Assembly: GCF_014646095.1 (NCBI RefSeq)
Contig: NZ_BMMU01000031.1
Location: 1 to 64,000, forward strand
Source of the DNA: Streptomyces lacrimifluminis
Lineage (GTDB): Bacteria; Actinomycetota; Actinomycetes; Streptomycetales; Streptomycetaceae
DNA length: 64,000 nucleotides
Direction of reading: 5' to 3'
The stretch's first letter is position 1; each line of letters begins with the position of its first letter. Below, piece after piece: positions 16,301 through 25,973 of this stretch. The notes below the pieces were generated by a model. That model did no database searches. It was given only the letters and a program-made list of their open reading frames with translations, and was not told where the DNA came from. The position numbers were made by a program, and so were the translations under genes.

Positions 16301-16575
16301 GAAGCCGCTCCCTCGTCAAAGTGCCGCAGGGCCAACCCCCGTGGCTTCCCTGTTCCAAGTTCCAACTGGCTGAGGCAGCAGCTTACGGGTGTGGCACGAG
16401 TGGAGACATCCCGGTTCTGGAACAAGACTGTTCCACACCTTTCCGTCACCGATTCACCATAGGGAAGAGTCCCGATCGCACCCGTTGCCCTTCTGTCATA
16501 GGGAGCGGATATCGTCGCTCTGTACGGTGGCCGGCGTTGTCGAAGCGGCCACGGGGGCCGTTGGGGAGGACAACC
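16301..16575. promoter_or_regulatory. Divergent promoter region of the WXG100-like and EccC-type genes
   Basis: The 275 bases are A/T-richer than the flanks. A perfect inverted repeat TGGAACA-agac-TGTTCCA occupies 16418-16435, and two further GTTCCA half-sites lie at ~16348-16362. CATAGGGA is repeated at 16458 and 16497. These are candidate operator elements controlling both genes. No unambiguous -35/-10 pair was found. Confidence 0.5.
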
Positions 16576-19500
16576 GTGCGCCTGACTCTGACCGTCGTCG
16601 ATCCGTTCGGCGGGAGTACCGCCGACGTCGTGCTCGACGCGGATCCCGAGTCCACCGTCGGGGACATCGCCCAGGAACTGGCCAAACAGGTCGGCCACAG
16701 CGGTGCCCAGATCATTCCGCTCGGGCATCACGGGCAGGTACCGGCCAACAACTCCCCCCTTGTCTATGTCGACGGTTACGCCGTCGACCCGAGTTCGAAC
16801 GTCTCCGGATCGCCCTTGCGTGAAGGGGCCGTTGTCAGCCTGCAGGATCCGGCCGGGTGTCTGCCCGGGGAGCCGACCGGGCTCGTCGAGCTGCGGGTCG
16901 TGGGCGGGCCCGTCGCCGGGTTCGTGCACCGGCTCGGGGTCGGGCGGTACGACATCGGCAGCGGGCCCGGCTCGTACATCCGGATCGACGATCCCGAGGT
17001 CGACGCCCGCGCCCTCACGTTGTCAGTTGCAACCGATGGCACCTGCCAGGTCAAAGTGCACGGCGGGAAGGGCGGGGGTGAGGATGAGGACGAGGGTGGT
17101 GTCACCCTCGACGGCAAGCCGATCAAGGACATCGAGGGTGACGAGTGGCCCCTCGGCGGGCAGATCGCCATCGGCAACTCCCTTGTCGAGCTGGCCCGTT
17201 ACACCCCGCCCAACGCCGCCCTCAAGTGGTCCGAGGACGGCGTCGGCCTCGACTACAACCGGCCGCCCCGGCTGCGTGCCCCCGACCGGCAGACCAAGTT
17301 CCGGCTGCCGTCGCCGCCCCGGGACTTCGAGGCCCGGCCGCTGCCCTGGCTGATGGCGTTGACGCCCCTGGTGGGCGCGATCGTGGCCGTGGCGATCTTC
17401 GGGCGCTGGTACTACCTGATCATGGCCGGCCTCAGCCCGATCCTGCTCTTCGCCAACTACTTCATGGACAAGAAGCACGGGCGCAAGTCCCATGCCAAGC
17501 AGGTCAAGGAGTACAAGGAGCAGAAGGCGCGGATCGAGAAGGACGCTCAGGACGCCCTTGTCGCGGAGCGGCAGGACCGGCGGCACGCCATTCCCGACCC
17601 CGCCACCGTGCTCTCCCTCGGCACCGGGCCTCGTACGCGGCTGTGGGAGCGGCGACGCACCGACCGCGACCATCTGCTGCTGCGGGTCGGCACCGGGCAG
17701 TTGCCGTCCGAGGTCGTGCTCGACGACCCGGAGCAGGACGAGCACCGGCGTCAGGTGACCTGGAAGATCGACGACGCCCCTGTCGCCCTGTCGCTGCGCT
17801 CGCTCGGGGTGATCGGTATGGCCGGTCCCGGGGATTCGGCCCGCGCGCTCGGGCGGTGGGCCATCGCCCAGACCGCCGCGTTGCAGAGCCCCATGGACGT
17901 CCAGTTCTACGTGCTCAGCGAGAGCACCGCGCAGGACAGCTGGGACTGGGTCCGCTGGCTGCCGCACACCAGGCCGTCCGGCGGGCAGGACGTCAACGTC
18001 CTCATCGGGACCGATGCCGAAACCGTCGGCGCGCGTATCGGTGAGCTGACGCAGATCCTCGACGCGCGCAAGAAGGCTCTTGAGCAGAACAAGGGGCAGC
18101 GGGCGTCGTTCAGCGACCCGGACATTGTTGTCGTGTGGGACGGGTCCCGGCGGCTGCGGTCGCTTCCCGGTGTCGTCAAGCTGCTGCGGGAGGGGCCGGC
18201 GGTGGCGATGTACGCCCTCTGCCTCGACGCCGAGGAGCGGTTCCTGCCCGGTGAGTGCCAGGCCTTCGTGGTCGCCGAGCCCAAGGCCGAGGAGCACGCC
18301 GACCCGGCGTACGCCAGCGGCACACCGTCTCCACCGCAGGTCGCGGGCGGTTTCCCGTCCTTCCACGCCTGGCATGCCGCCGACAGCGAGCCCGACCCGC
18401 GGGCCCAGGCCGACAAGCTGCGGCTGCGCGTCGAGGAGGAGAGCGCGGAGCGCGTGCGTGACGTACGGCCCGACTTCGTCTCCGCCGCCTGGTGTCTGCG
18501 TCTGGCCCGGTCCCTGTCCGCGCTGCGTGACATCAGCGGCGAGACCGAGGACTCGGCGCTGCCCGGCTCGAGCCGGTTGCTCGACGTACTTCAGCTGGAG
18601 CCGCCGACGCCCGACGCGATCGCCGCGCGCTGGCGCATGGGCGGGCAGTCGACGATGGCGGTCATCGGTGAGTCGTACGACGGCGCGTTCGGCATCGACA
18701 TCCGGAAGGACGGTCCGCACGGGCTCATCGCCGGTACGACCGGTTCCGGCAAGTCGGAGCTGCTGCAGACCATCGTGGCGGCGCTCGCCGTCGCCAACAC
18801 CCCCGAGAACATGACGTTCGTGCTCGTGGACTACAAGGGTGGCGCCGCCTTCAAGGACTGTGTGCATCTCCCGCACACCGTCGGCATGGTGACCGACCTC
18901 GACGCCCACCTCGTCGAGCGGGCCCTCGAATCGCTCGGCGCCGAACTGCACCGCCGGGAACACATCCTGGCGGCTGCCGACGCCAAGGACATCGAGGACT
19001 ACCAGGATCTCGTGCGCAGGGATCCCTCGCACGCGCCCGTTCCCCGACTCCTCATCGTCATCGACGAGTTCGCCTCGATGGTGCGCGACCTCCCGGACTT
19101 CGTCACCGGGCTGGTCAACATCGCCCAGCGAGGCCGTTCCCTCGGTATCCACCTGCTGCTGGCCACGCAGCGGCCGTCGGGTGTCGTGTCGCCGGAGATC
19201 CGCGCCAACACCAACCTCCGTATCGCGCTGCGCGTGACGGACGGCGGTGAGTCGTCCGACGTCATCGACTCGCCGGAGGCCGGGCACATCTCCAAGAACA
19301 CCCCCGGGCGCGCGTACGTACGGCTCGGGCACGCCTCCCTCGTCCCCTTCCAGTCCGGACGGGTCGGTGGTCGCCGGCCCGGGGCCGCGGACCCCGCGGT
19401 CCTCATGCCCTGGTCGGGCCCGCTGGCCTGGGAGGACCTGGGCCGGGCCGCGCTGAAGAAGCCGAAGGTGGAGGCACGGGAGGACGAGGAGATCACCGAC

Positions 19501-21168
19501 CTCAAGGTGCTCGTCGACGCGGTGCGCGACGCCAACCGGTCGCTCGGCATCCCTCCCCAGCACAGCCCCTGGCTGCCCGCGCTCTCCGAGACGCTGCTGC
19601 TCGACGAGATCGAGGTCCCGGCCTTCGCCGACCACGGCACGGGCAAGCTGGCGCCCGTCCCGTACGGCATCGAGGACCTGCCGGCCGCCCAGGCGCGCCG
19701 CCCGGTCGTCGTCGACTTCTCCACCTTCGGGCATCTGATGATCGGCGGTGCCCCGCGCAGCGGCCGTTCGCAGATCCTGCGGACGATCGCGGCCTCGCTG
19801 GCCCGCACCCACTCCACCGCCGACGTCCACCTGTACGGCATCGACTGCGGCAACGGCGCGCTCAACGCGCTGAGCCGGCTGCCGCACTGCGGGGCTGTCG
19901 TCAGCCGTAACCAGACCGAGCGCGTGATCCGGCTGGTCAACCGGCTCAAGGGGGAGATGTCGCGCCGCCAGGACCTGTTGGCGGAGAAGGGGTTCGCGGA
20001 CATCGGTGAGCAGCGGGCCGCGTCTGCGGCGGACGAGCGGCTGCCGCACATCGTCGTGCTGCTGGACCGCTGGGAGGGCTGGGTGCCCACCCTCGGCGAG
20101 GTCGACCACGGTTCGCTGACCGACGAGTTGACCACGATGATGCGTGAGGGTGCGAGCGTCGGCATCCATCTTGTCCTGACCGGTGACCGCACGCTGCTGG
20201 TCGGCCGGATCGCCACGCTCACCGAGGAGAAGTACGGGCTGCGGCTCGCCGACCGCAGCGACTTCTCGACGCTCGGTATCCCGCACCGCAAGGTCCCGGA
20301 GGAGATTCCGCCGGGCCGTGGCTACAAGAACGAGTCCGGTATCGAGACCCAGTTCGCGCTGTTGTCGGAGGACACGACCGGTCAGGGCCAGGCCGCCGCG
20401 ATCACGGCGATCGGTGAGGCCGCGGCGGCCCGGGACGCCCAAGTCCCGCGCTCCCGGCGCCCGTTCCGCGTCGACAGCCTCCCCTCCCGGATCTCCTTCG
20501 CGGACGCGTGGGGGATGCGCGACCCGGAGACCTCCGGCTCCCGCCTTTGGGGCCTCGTGGGTATCGGTGGCGACGACATCACCGGCTTCGGTCCCGACCT
20601 CGCGACCGGTGTGCCGACGTTCGTCATCGCCGGGCCGGCCAAGTCGGGCCGCTCGACGGTGCTGATGAACTTCGCGCAGTCGTATCTGTCCCAGGGCGTA
20701 CGTCTGGTCATCGCGGCCCCGCGTCAGTCGCCGTTGCGTCAACTGGACGGTGCGGACGGGGTGTTGAAGATGTACACGGGCGACGACATCGACGAGGACG
20801 ACTTCGAGGAGCTCATCGACCAGGCGTCGGTCGAGGAGCCGATCGTGGTTCTCATCGACGACGGGGAGATCCTCGAGGACTGTGACGCCGCCAGCCAGAT
20901 GAAGAAGATCGTCTCGCGGGGTGCGGAGCGCGGGCTCGGGCTGGTCATCGCCGGTGACGAGGAGGATGTCTGCAGCGGGTTCAGCGGCTGGCAGGTCGAC
21001 GCGAAGAAGGGGCGGCGGGGGATTCTGCTGTCCCCGCAGGAGTCTTCGAGCGGGGATCTGATCGGGGTGCGCATCAACCGGAGCATGGTGGGTGGGCAGG
21101 TCGCGCCGGGCAAGGGGATGTTGCATCTGGGGGATGGGGAGTTGCGGACGGTCGTCATCCCTGGATGA
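16576..21168 (+). CDS. eccC: EccC/EssC-type T7SS ATPase with ubiquitin-like and FHA domains, 1530 aa
   Basis: This is the FtsK/SpoIIIE-type motor of a type VII secretion system, driving export of WXG100 proteins across the membrane. GTG 16576 is fixed by GGGGAGGA six bases upstream. Residues 1-90 look like a beta-grasp ubiquitin-like (YukD/EccD-type) domain. Residues ~105-210 resemble an FHA domain (GRYDIGSGPGSYIRIDDPEV). Two membrane helices lie at ~255-296. Three FtsK domains follow: the first has a full Walker A GTTGSGKSE (from ~720), while the second (GGAPRSGRSQ, ~1057) and third (AGPAKSGRST, ~1352) have arginine in place of the key lysine. One active and two degenerate ATPase modules is the family pattern. 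The N-terminal FHA layout is closer to Firmicutes EssC than to mycobacterial EccCa/EccCb. Confidence 0.93.
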   Translation: MRLTLTVVDPFGGSTADVVLDADPESTVGDIAQELAKQVGHSGAQIIPLGHHGQVPANNSPLVYVDGYAVDPSSNVSGSPLREGAVVSLQDPAGCLPGEPTGLVELRVVGGPVAGFVHRLGVGRYDIGSGPGSYIRIDDPEVDARALTLSVATDGTCQVKVHGGKGGGEDEDEGGVTLDGKPIKDIEGDEWPLGGQIAIGNSLVELARYTPPNAALKWSEDGVGLDYNRPPRLRAPDRQTKFRLPSPPRDFEARPLPWLMALTPLVGAIVAVAIFGRWYYLIMAGLSPILLFANYFMDKKHGRKSHAKQVKEYKEQKARIEKDAQDALVAERQDRRHAIPDPATVLSLGTGPRTRLWERRRTDRDHLLLRVGTGQLPSEVVLDDPEQDEHRRQVTWKIDDAPVALSLRSLGVIGMAGPGDSARALGRWAIAQTAALQSPMDVQFYVLSESTAQDSWDWVRWLPHTRPSGGQDVNVLIGTDAETVGARIGELTQILDARKKALEQNKGQRASFSDPDIVVVWDGSRRLRSLPGVVKLLREGPAVAMYALCLDAEERFLPGECQAFVVAEPKAEEHADPAYASGTPSPPQVAGGFPSFHAWHAADSEPDPRAQADKLRLRVEEESAERVRDVRPDFVSAAWCLRLARSLSALRDISGETEDSALPGSSRLLDVLQLEPPTPDAIAARWRMGGQSTMAVIGESYDGAFGIDIRKDGPHGLIAGTTGSGKSELLQTIVAALAVANTPENMTFVLVDYKGGAAFKDCVHLPHTVGMVTDLDAHLVERALESLGAELHRREHILAAADAKDIEDYQDLVRRDPSHAPVPRLLIVIDEFASMVRDLPDFVTGLVNIAQRGRSLGIHLLLATQRPSGVVSPEIRANTNLRIALRVTDGGESSDVIDSPEAGHISKNTPGRAYVRLGHASLVPFQSGRVGGRRPGAADPAVLMPWSGPLAWEDLGRAALKKPKVEAREDEEITDLKVLVDAVRDANRSLGIPPQHSPWLPALSETLLLDEIEVPAFADHGTGKLAPVPYGIEDLPAAQARRPVVVDFSTFGHLMIGGAPRSGRSQILRTIAASLARTHSTADVHLYGIDCGNGALNALSRLPHCGAVVSRNQTERVIRLVNRLKGEMSRRQDLLAEKGFADIGEQRAASAADERLPHIVVLLDRWEGWVPTLGEVDHGSLTDELTTMMREGASVGIHLVLTGDRTLLVGRIATLTEEKYGLRLADRSDFSTLGIPHRKVPEEIPPGRGYKNESGIETQFALLSEDTTGQGQAAAITAIGEAAAARDAQVPRSRRPFRVDSLPSRISFADAWGMRDPETSGSRLWGLVGIGGDDITGFGPDLATGVPTFVIAGPAKSGRSTVLMNFAQSYLSQGVRLVIAAPRQSPLRQLDGADGVLKMYTGDDIDEDDFEELIDQASVEEPIVVLIDDGEILEDCDAASQMKKIVSRGAERGLGLVIAGDEEDVCSGFSGWQVDAKKGRRGILLSPQESSSGDLIGVRINRSMVGGQVAPGKGMLHLGDGELRTVVIPG

Positions 21169-21195
21169 GTCCGAGAAGAGGCGAGCAGCAGCACG

Positions 21196-21233
21196 GGTGT
21201 GCCCGGTCCCGGTCGACCGGGACCGGGCACACC
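21196..21233. terminator. Perfect 38-bp palindrome after the EccC-type gene
   Basis: Two 19-base arms meet at a central TCGA with no mismatch and no spacer. The left arm is GGTGTGCCCGGTCCCGGTC. It begins 28 bases after the eccC stop and ends 38 bases before the next gene. It could form an extremely stable hairpin in RNA from either strand. No T-run follows, as is common for Streptomyces terminators. A protein-binding role is also possible. Confidence 0.7.
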
Positions 21234-21271
21234 GGGCGTTGACGTGAAGTGATGCGAGGGGTGCGGTACTC

Positions 21272-21880
21272 ATGGCTGGGGGCTCGGCCAGGCCGAAGCG
21301 GCGACGAGCGGCGAAGGGCTCGCTGGTGTACGAGCGGGCGCGAGGGCGTACGGTCGCACCGGCCGCCCCCGAGCGTCGGCGGCGTGGCCCGAGCCGGGCC
21401 GGTGTGCTCCGCTGGAGCGGCGGCGTCCTGGGGGTCGCCGCGATCAGCGGGCTGTTCGCCGGCGGCCAGGTATGGGGGCCCGGTATCTGGAGCGGCCTGG
21501 CTCCCCGCTGGCCGGGGGACGGGTACGGATTCGCCGTCTCGGCCGGGGTGTTGCTTCCGTGGGCCTCAGCCGCTGCCGTCATGCCGCTGCGTGGCGTCAA
21601 CTGGCGTACACCTGAACGGGGTTGGTTCACCCGGGGAGCGATCTCGTTTTCCGGTACGGCGGTCGGCGCGGCGATCCTCGTCGTGTTCATGGGCGCTTTC
21701 CGCCCCAAGCCGCGCCACCGAGGCCCCGACTGCTACCGCGAGGGTGCTCCCTGCTGGGTGCACGAGCAGAACCCGTACATCTGGGCCGTGATCCTCGGCG
21801 CCCTGCTCATCGGCGCGGCCTCGCTCTACAGGTACGCCACCAAGCACACAGCCAACTCGACTTCCCCCGAAGGCACTTGA
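21272..21880 (+). CDS. Membrane protein of unknown function, 202 aa
   Basis: A basic N-terminal ~45 residues (PKRRRAAKGS, PERRRRGPSR) is followed by about four membrane helices: VLGVAAISGLFAGGQVW, GFAVSAGVLLPWASAAAVM, TAVGAAILVVFMGAF and IWAVILGALLIGAASLY. An extracytoplasmic loop has two cysteines (DCYREGAPCW). A GAGGGG ribosome site lies nine bases before ATG 21272. It converges with the Ser/Thr kinase gene. A link with the T7SS is possible by position only. Confidence 0.75.
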   Translation: MAGGSARPKRRRAAKGSLVYERARGRTVAPAAPERRRRGPSRAGVLRWSGGVLGVAAISGLFAGGQVWGPGIWSGLAPRWPGDGYGFAVSAGVLLPWASAAAVMPLRGVNWRTPERGWFTRGAISFSGTAVGAAILVVFMGAFRPKPRHRGPDCYREGAPCWVHEQNPYIWAVILGALLIGAASLYRYATKHTANSTSPEGT

Positions 21881-21890
21881 CCTTCGCCGG

Positions 21891-23624
21891 CTACTCGACC
21901 CTTGACATCCGGGCCACCGGATCCCCCGCCTCCGGGTTGTCCGTCTCGTACTTCAGGTCGTCGCCGACCGGAGTGAGCAGCACCCTGTGCGACCCCGTGG
22001 TGCACACGTTCCTGTTCGACTTGTCGGCGATCGAGGTGACGACGAGCCGGGTCTTCGTCACCTGTTTCAGGATCAGTACGTCGTCGCAGATGCCGCCGAT
22101 CTGGTCGGTCTGCCGGAAGGTGCCCAACTTGTCGCCCACGGCTGCCTGTTGGACCGTCACCCGGAACGTCCCCATCGGCAGCGCACCGTCGAGGGCGACG
22201 GCCGGCCCCTCCCAGGTGCCGACGTAGGACGCGGGGACCGCACCCGTGCCAGTCGCCGGGTCCGGCACCGTGCTCTGTGACGGGCTCTCCGCGGACTGGT
22301 CGGAGTCGGAGCCGGAGTCCTCGCTCGCCGTCGGAGAACTGGCCGCCTCGGAACCGCTGCTCTTCGCCGCGCCGTTGTCCCCGTCCCCGCCCGGCAGCAG
22401 GTCGAACACGAACGCCGAGCCCACCGTCACCGCGGCCATCGCACCCGCCACCGCGAGAGCCACCGTGCAGCTCAGCTTCCTCCCGCGCCCGCCGGCGACG
22501 GGTGCCGAGGTGGCCGCCACGCTCACGGAGACCTTGCCGGGCGTACGATCGGCCGGCTCCGGATCCGGATCCGGCTCCGCGTCCCGAGGTCCCGGCAGCC
22601 CCGGAAGGACCGACCCCGGCATGACCGGCGGCGGCCCGAACTCTCCCACCCCGACCCCCGCCCCACTCACCGCAGGCGCCCCGAACCCCACCGGCCCGGA
22701 CAGCGCACCCTCCTGAGCCTCCGCCTCCGCGACCTCCAGATTCAGCAGTGCCACCGCGCTCCGGCTGACCCGCTCCACCACCGGCCCCGGCAGCCACCCG
22801 CCCGCCACCAGCCGCGCCGCCCCCTCCGGAGCGAGCCGCCGGGCCACCTCACCGGGCGCCGGTCGCGCCGACGGGTCCTTCGCCAGGCACCCCTCGACCA
22901 CCTCCCGCAACTCACCACCGAGTCCGTCGAGTTGGGGTTCCTCGTGGACGACCCTGTAGAGCAGGGCCGCCGAGGAGTCACCGGGGAAAGGGGATCTGCC
23001 GGTCGCCGCGTAGGCCAGTACCGCGCCCAGGGAGAAGACGTCCGCCGCTCCTGTGACCGGCTTGCCGAGGATCTGTTCCGGTGACATGTAGCCGGGCGAG
23101 CCGACCGAGACACCGGTCGACGTCAGGGACGCCGTGCCGTCCGTGGCCCGGGCGATGCCGAAGTCGATCAGGAGGGGGCCGTCGAGGGTGAGGAGGACGT
23201 TCGAGGGCTTCACGTCCCGGTGGACGAGGCTGAGCGCGTGGACGGCGGTCAGCGCCTCGGCGAGGCCGGCGCCCAGTGCCCGTACGGAATCCAGGGGCAG
23301 CGGACCGTCGTCCGTGATCGCCGCCGTCAGGGAGGGGCCGGCCGCGTACGCCGTGGCCACCCAGGGCACCGGGGCCTCCGGGTCCGCGTCCAGGACGGAG
23401 GCCGTCCAGGCGCCACCGACCCGCCGGGCGGCCTCGACCTCGCGCCGGAACCGGGCCCTGAACTCCTCGTCGAGCGCGAAGTGCGGGTGCACGATCTTGA
23501 CCGCGACGGTACGGCCGCCGGCGCTGCGCCCCAGGTAGACGCGGCCCATCCCGCCCGAGCCGAGCCGCCCGAGCAGCCGGTAGGGCCCCACGACGGTCGA
23601 CTCACCGACATCCAGCGGCTGCAT
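21891..23624 (-). CDS. Membrane-anchored Hanks-type Ser/Thr protein kinase, 577 aa
   Basis: The N-terminal kinase domain (~12-270) has the glycine loop GRLGSGGMGRVY, catalytic lysine K43 (VAVKIV), HRDVKPSN with D137, DFG at 154-156 and SPEQ in the activation segment, so it should be active. A proline-rich linker leads to one membrane helix (~384-410) and an extracellular domain of ~150 residues with two cysteines (GGICDD, NVCTTG), a likely sensor. It differs from PknB, which carries PASTA repeats. ATG 23624 has GGAGAGG upstream; a GTG at 23648 is less likely. It converges with the membrane protein after the T7SS ATPase, whose FHA domain could in principle read a kinase phosphomark; that link is speculative. 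Confidence 0.92.
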   Translation of the reverse strand: MQPLDVGESTVVGPYRLLGRLGSGGMGRVYLGRSAGGRTVAVKIVHPHFALDEEFRARFRREVEAARRVGGAWTASVLDADPEAPVPWVATAYAAGPSLTAAITDDGPLPLDSVRALGAGLAEALTAVHALSLVHRDVKPSNVLLTLDGPLLIDFGIARATDGTASLTSTGVSVGSPGYMSPEQILGKPVTGAADVFSLGAVLAYAATGRSPFPGDSSAALLYRVVHEEPQLDGLGGELREVVEGCLAKDPSARPAPGEVARRLAPEGAARLVAGGWLPGPVVERVSRSAVALLNLEVAEAEAQEGALSGPVGFGAPAVSGAGVGVGEFGPPPVMPGSVLPGLPGPRDAEPDPDPEPADRTPGKVSVSVAATSAPVAGGRGRKLSCTVALAVAGAMAAVTVGSAFVFDLLPGGDGDNGAAKSSGSEAASSPTASEDSGSDSDQSAESPSQSTVPDPATGTGAVPASYVGTWEGPAVALDGALPMGTFRVTVQQAAVGDKLGTFRQTDQIGGICDDVLILKQVTKTRLVVTSIADKSNRNVCTTGSHRVLLTPVGDDLKYETDNPEAGDPVARMSRVE

Positions 23625-23735
23625 GGCGCCCACCTCTCCCCCGTACACACCTCATACGCCCGCATGCACACGCATACGCCCGCATCACGCGCGCCGGTCC
23701 CGTAGCGCGCCGGTCCCGTCTCCGCGACCAGCAGC

Positions 23736-24593
<858 letters not shown>

Positions 24594-24685
24594 CTAACGG
24601 GCACGAGGAACAGTGCGCCCTCCCGGGGGTTGTCAAGGCCACGCGCCGCCTCTCAAACGTCCGGGTGACGTGATCTTGACCTCTA

Positions 24686-24713
24686 TTGCATTCGGGTGCC
24701 TGCATGCTAGGCT
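24686..24713 (+). promoter_or_regulatory. Candidate promoter of the cold-shock gene
   Basis: TTGCAT (24686-24691) and TAGGCT (24708-24713) are separated by 16 bases, a fair match to the HrdB-type consensus. The predicted transcript would begin near 24720, about 150 bases before the start codon. Confidence 0.5.
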
Positions 24714-24719
24714 CGCCCC

Positions 24720-24872
24720 AAGTTGCAGTTTGGTTTCCCTTGCAGTACAGAGCCTGCGGAGCATCTGACCGCGGGCTCTCGTCGTATTCAGATGAATGCA
24801 GTTGTTTACAAGTCTTTGTTTACACCTTGCAGGTTCTGGAGCAGGGCAACCCTTTGGGCCCAGGGAGGGCTT
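24720..24872 (+). promoter_or_regulatory. Long A/T-rich 5' leader of the cold-shock gene
   Basis: This ~150-base leader is strikingly A/T-rich for the genome. It contains an inverted repeat CATCTGA (24762-24768) / TCAGATG (24788-24794) and a direct repeat TTGTTTACA (24802-24810 and 24816-24824). Long structured leaders on csp mRNAs act as temperature-responsive elements in other bacteria, and the same role is inferred here. Confidence 0.5.
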
Positions 24873-25076
24873 ATGGCTACCGGAACCGTGAAGTGGTTCA
24901 ACGCCGAAAAGGGCTTTGGTTTCATTGCCCAGGAAGGCGGCGGCCCGGACGTCTTCGTCCACTACTCCGCGATCAACGCGAGCGGATTCCGCTCTCTCGA
25001 AGAGAACCAGGCGGTTTCCTTCGATGTCACGCAGGGCCCGAAGGGCCCGCAGGCGGAGAACGTCAGCCCGATCTAA
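24873..25076 (+). CDS. Cold-shock domain protein, 67 aa
   Basis: This single cold-shock domain RNA/DNA chaperone carries RNP1 KGFGFI and RNP2 VFVHY, in the order [20 protein letters not shown]. It has the usual 67-residue length. AGGGAGGG lies just upstream of ATG 24873. It binds single-stranded nucleic acid and probably melts mRNA structure at low temperature. It is monocistronic, with its own promoter, leader and terminator hairpin. Confidence 0.97.
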   Translation: MATGTVKWFNAEKGFGFIAQEGGGPDVFVHYSAINASGFRSLEENQAVSFDVTQGPKGPQAENVSPI

Positions 25077-25130
25077 GTTGTCGGCTCAGCTGAGCCGCAT
25101 GCTCTGATCCGGAACGTGTGCAGTACCCCA

Positions 25131-25167
25131 AGGAGCTCCGAGCCGTCACGACGGCATCGGAGCTCCT
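25131..25167 (+). terminator. Hairpin terminator of the cold-shock gene
   Basis: AGGAGCTCCGA (25131-25141) pairs with TCGGAGCTCCT (25157-25167). The stem is extended by an inner GCCGT/ACGGC and is followed by gccttttgct. A second perfect 16-bp palindrome, CGGCTCAG/CTGAGCCG, lies just after the stop codon at 25082-25097. Confidence 0.8.
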
Positions 25168-25243
25168 GCCTTTTGCTCCTGCCTTCTGCTCCTGTCTTTC
25201 CGGACGCGTCGGGTTGTCAGTGGGCCCCGCTAGGGTCCCCGCC

Positions 25244-25945
25244 ATGACTGACGCAGCGGCCACCGCCGCCACCCCGGGTGACGACACCGACACCGAAACC
25301 GACTTCGTCGCCGCCACCCGCGTCTTCTACGACGCCATCGCCGAGGACTACTTCGACCGCTTCCGCGCCGGGCACGCCGCCCAGCCGCTGGAGCGGGCCG
25401 TGCTCGCCGCGTACGCCGAGTTCGTACGGGGTTCAGGGGGCGGTAGCGGCCAGGTCGCCGATCTCGGGTGCGGGCCGGGGTGGGTCACCGGGTTCCTCGA
25501 CTCGCTCGGGCTGTCGGTGTTCGGCCTGGACCTGTCGGCGTCGATGCTCGCGGTGGCCCGGCGGGAGCATCCGGGGCTGCGCTTCGAGCAGGGCTCGATG
25601 CTGGAGCTGGACCTCGCCGACGGGACGCTCGCCGGAGTCGTGTCCTGGTACTCGACCGTCCACACTCCGGCCGACCGACTGCCCGCCCTCTTCGCCGAGT
25701 TCTGCCGCGTGCTCGCGCCGGGCGGGCATCTGCTGCTCGGCTTCCAGGTGGGGGACGTGCACAAGCACCACGACCAGCCCTTCGGACGTCCCGTGTCCAT
25801 GACCTTCCAGCGGCGCCGGCCCGAGCGGATCGCCGAACTGCTGACGGAGGCCGGGTTGACGCTCGTGTCGCAGACCGTGCGGGCGGCGGACGAGCAGGCC
25901 GGGGAGTCGTCCCCACAGGCGTTCCTGATGGCCCGCAAGCCATGA
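25244..25945 (+). CDS. Class I SAM-dependent methyltransferase, 233 aa
   Basis: The Rossmann core is clear: motif I VADLGCGPGWVTGFL, the acidic end of strand 2 (VFGLDLSASMLAVAR), SMLELDLADGTLAGVV and LAPGGHLLLGF. The start has RVFYDAIAEDYFDRF, as in Methyltransf_11/25 proteins. The substrate is not predictable. ATG 25244 fits the homologous start; upstream sequence is the csp terminator. Confidence 0.88.
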   Translation: MTDAAATAATPGDDTDTETDFVAATRVFYDAIAEDYFDRFRAGHAAQPLERAVLAAYAEFVRGSGGGSGQVADLGCGPGWVTGFLDSLGLSVFGLDLSASMLAVARREHPGLRFEQGSMLELDLADGTLAGVVSWYSTVHTPADRLPALFAEFCRVLAPGGHLLLGFQVGDVHKHHDQPFGRPVSMTFQRRRPERIAELLTEAGLTLVSQTVRAADEQAGESSPQAFLMARKP

Positions 25946-25973
25946 CGGCCTGCGGGCCTGCGGGCCCCGGTGG

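Noticed and set aside
17023-21708. A 1561-residue minus-strand frame opposite the T7SS ATPase
   Set aside because: It is an antisense shadow of the G/C-rich eccC gene: low-complexity Arg/Pro/Val-rich composition, no ribosome site and no family resemblance.
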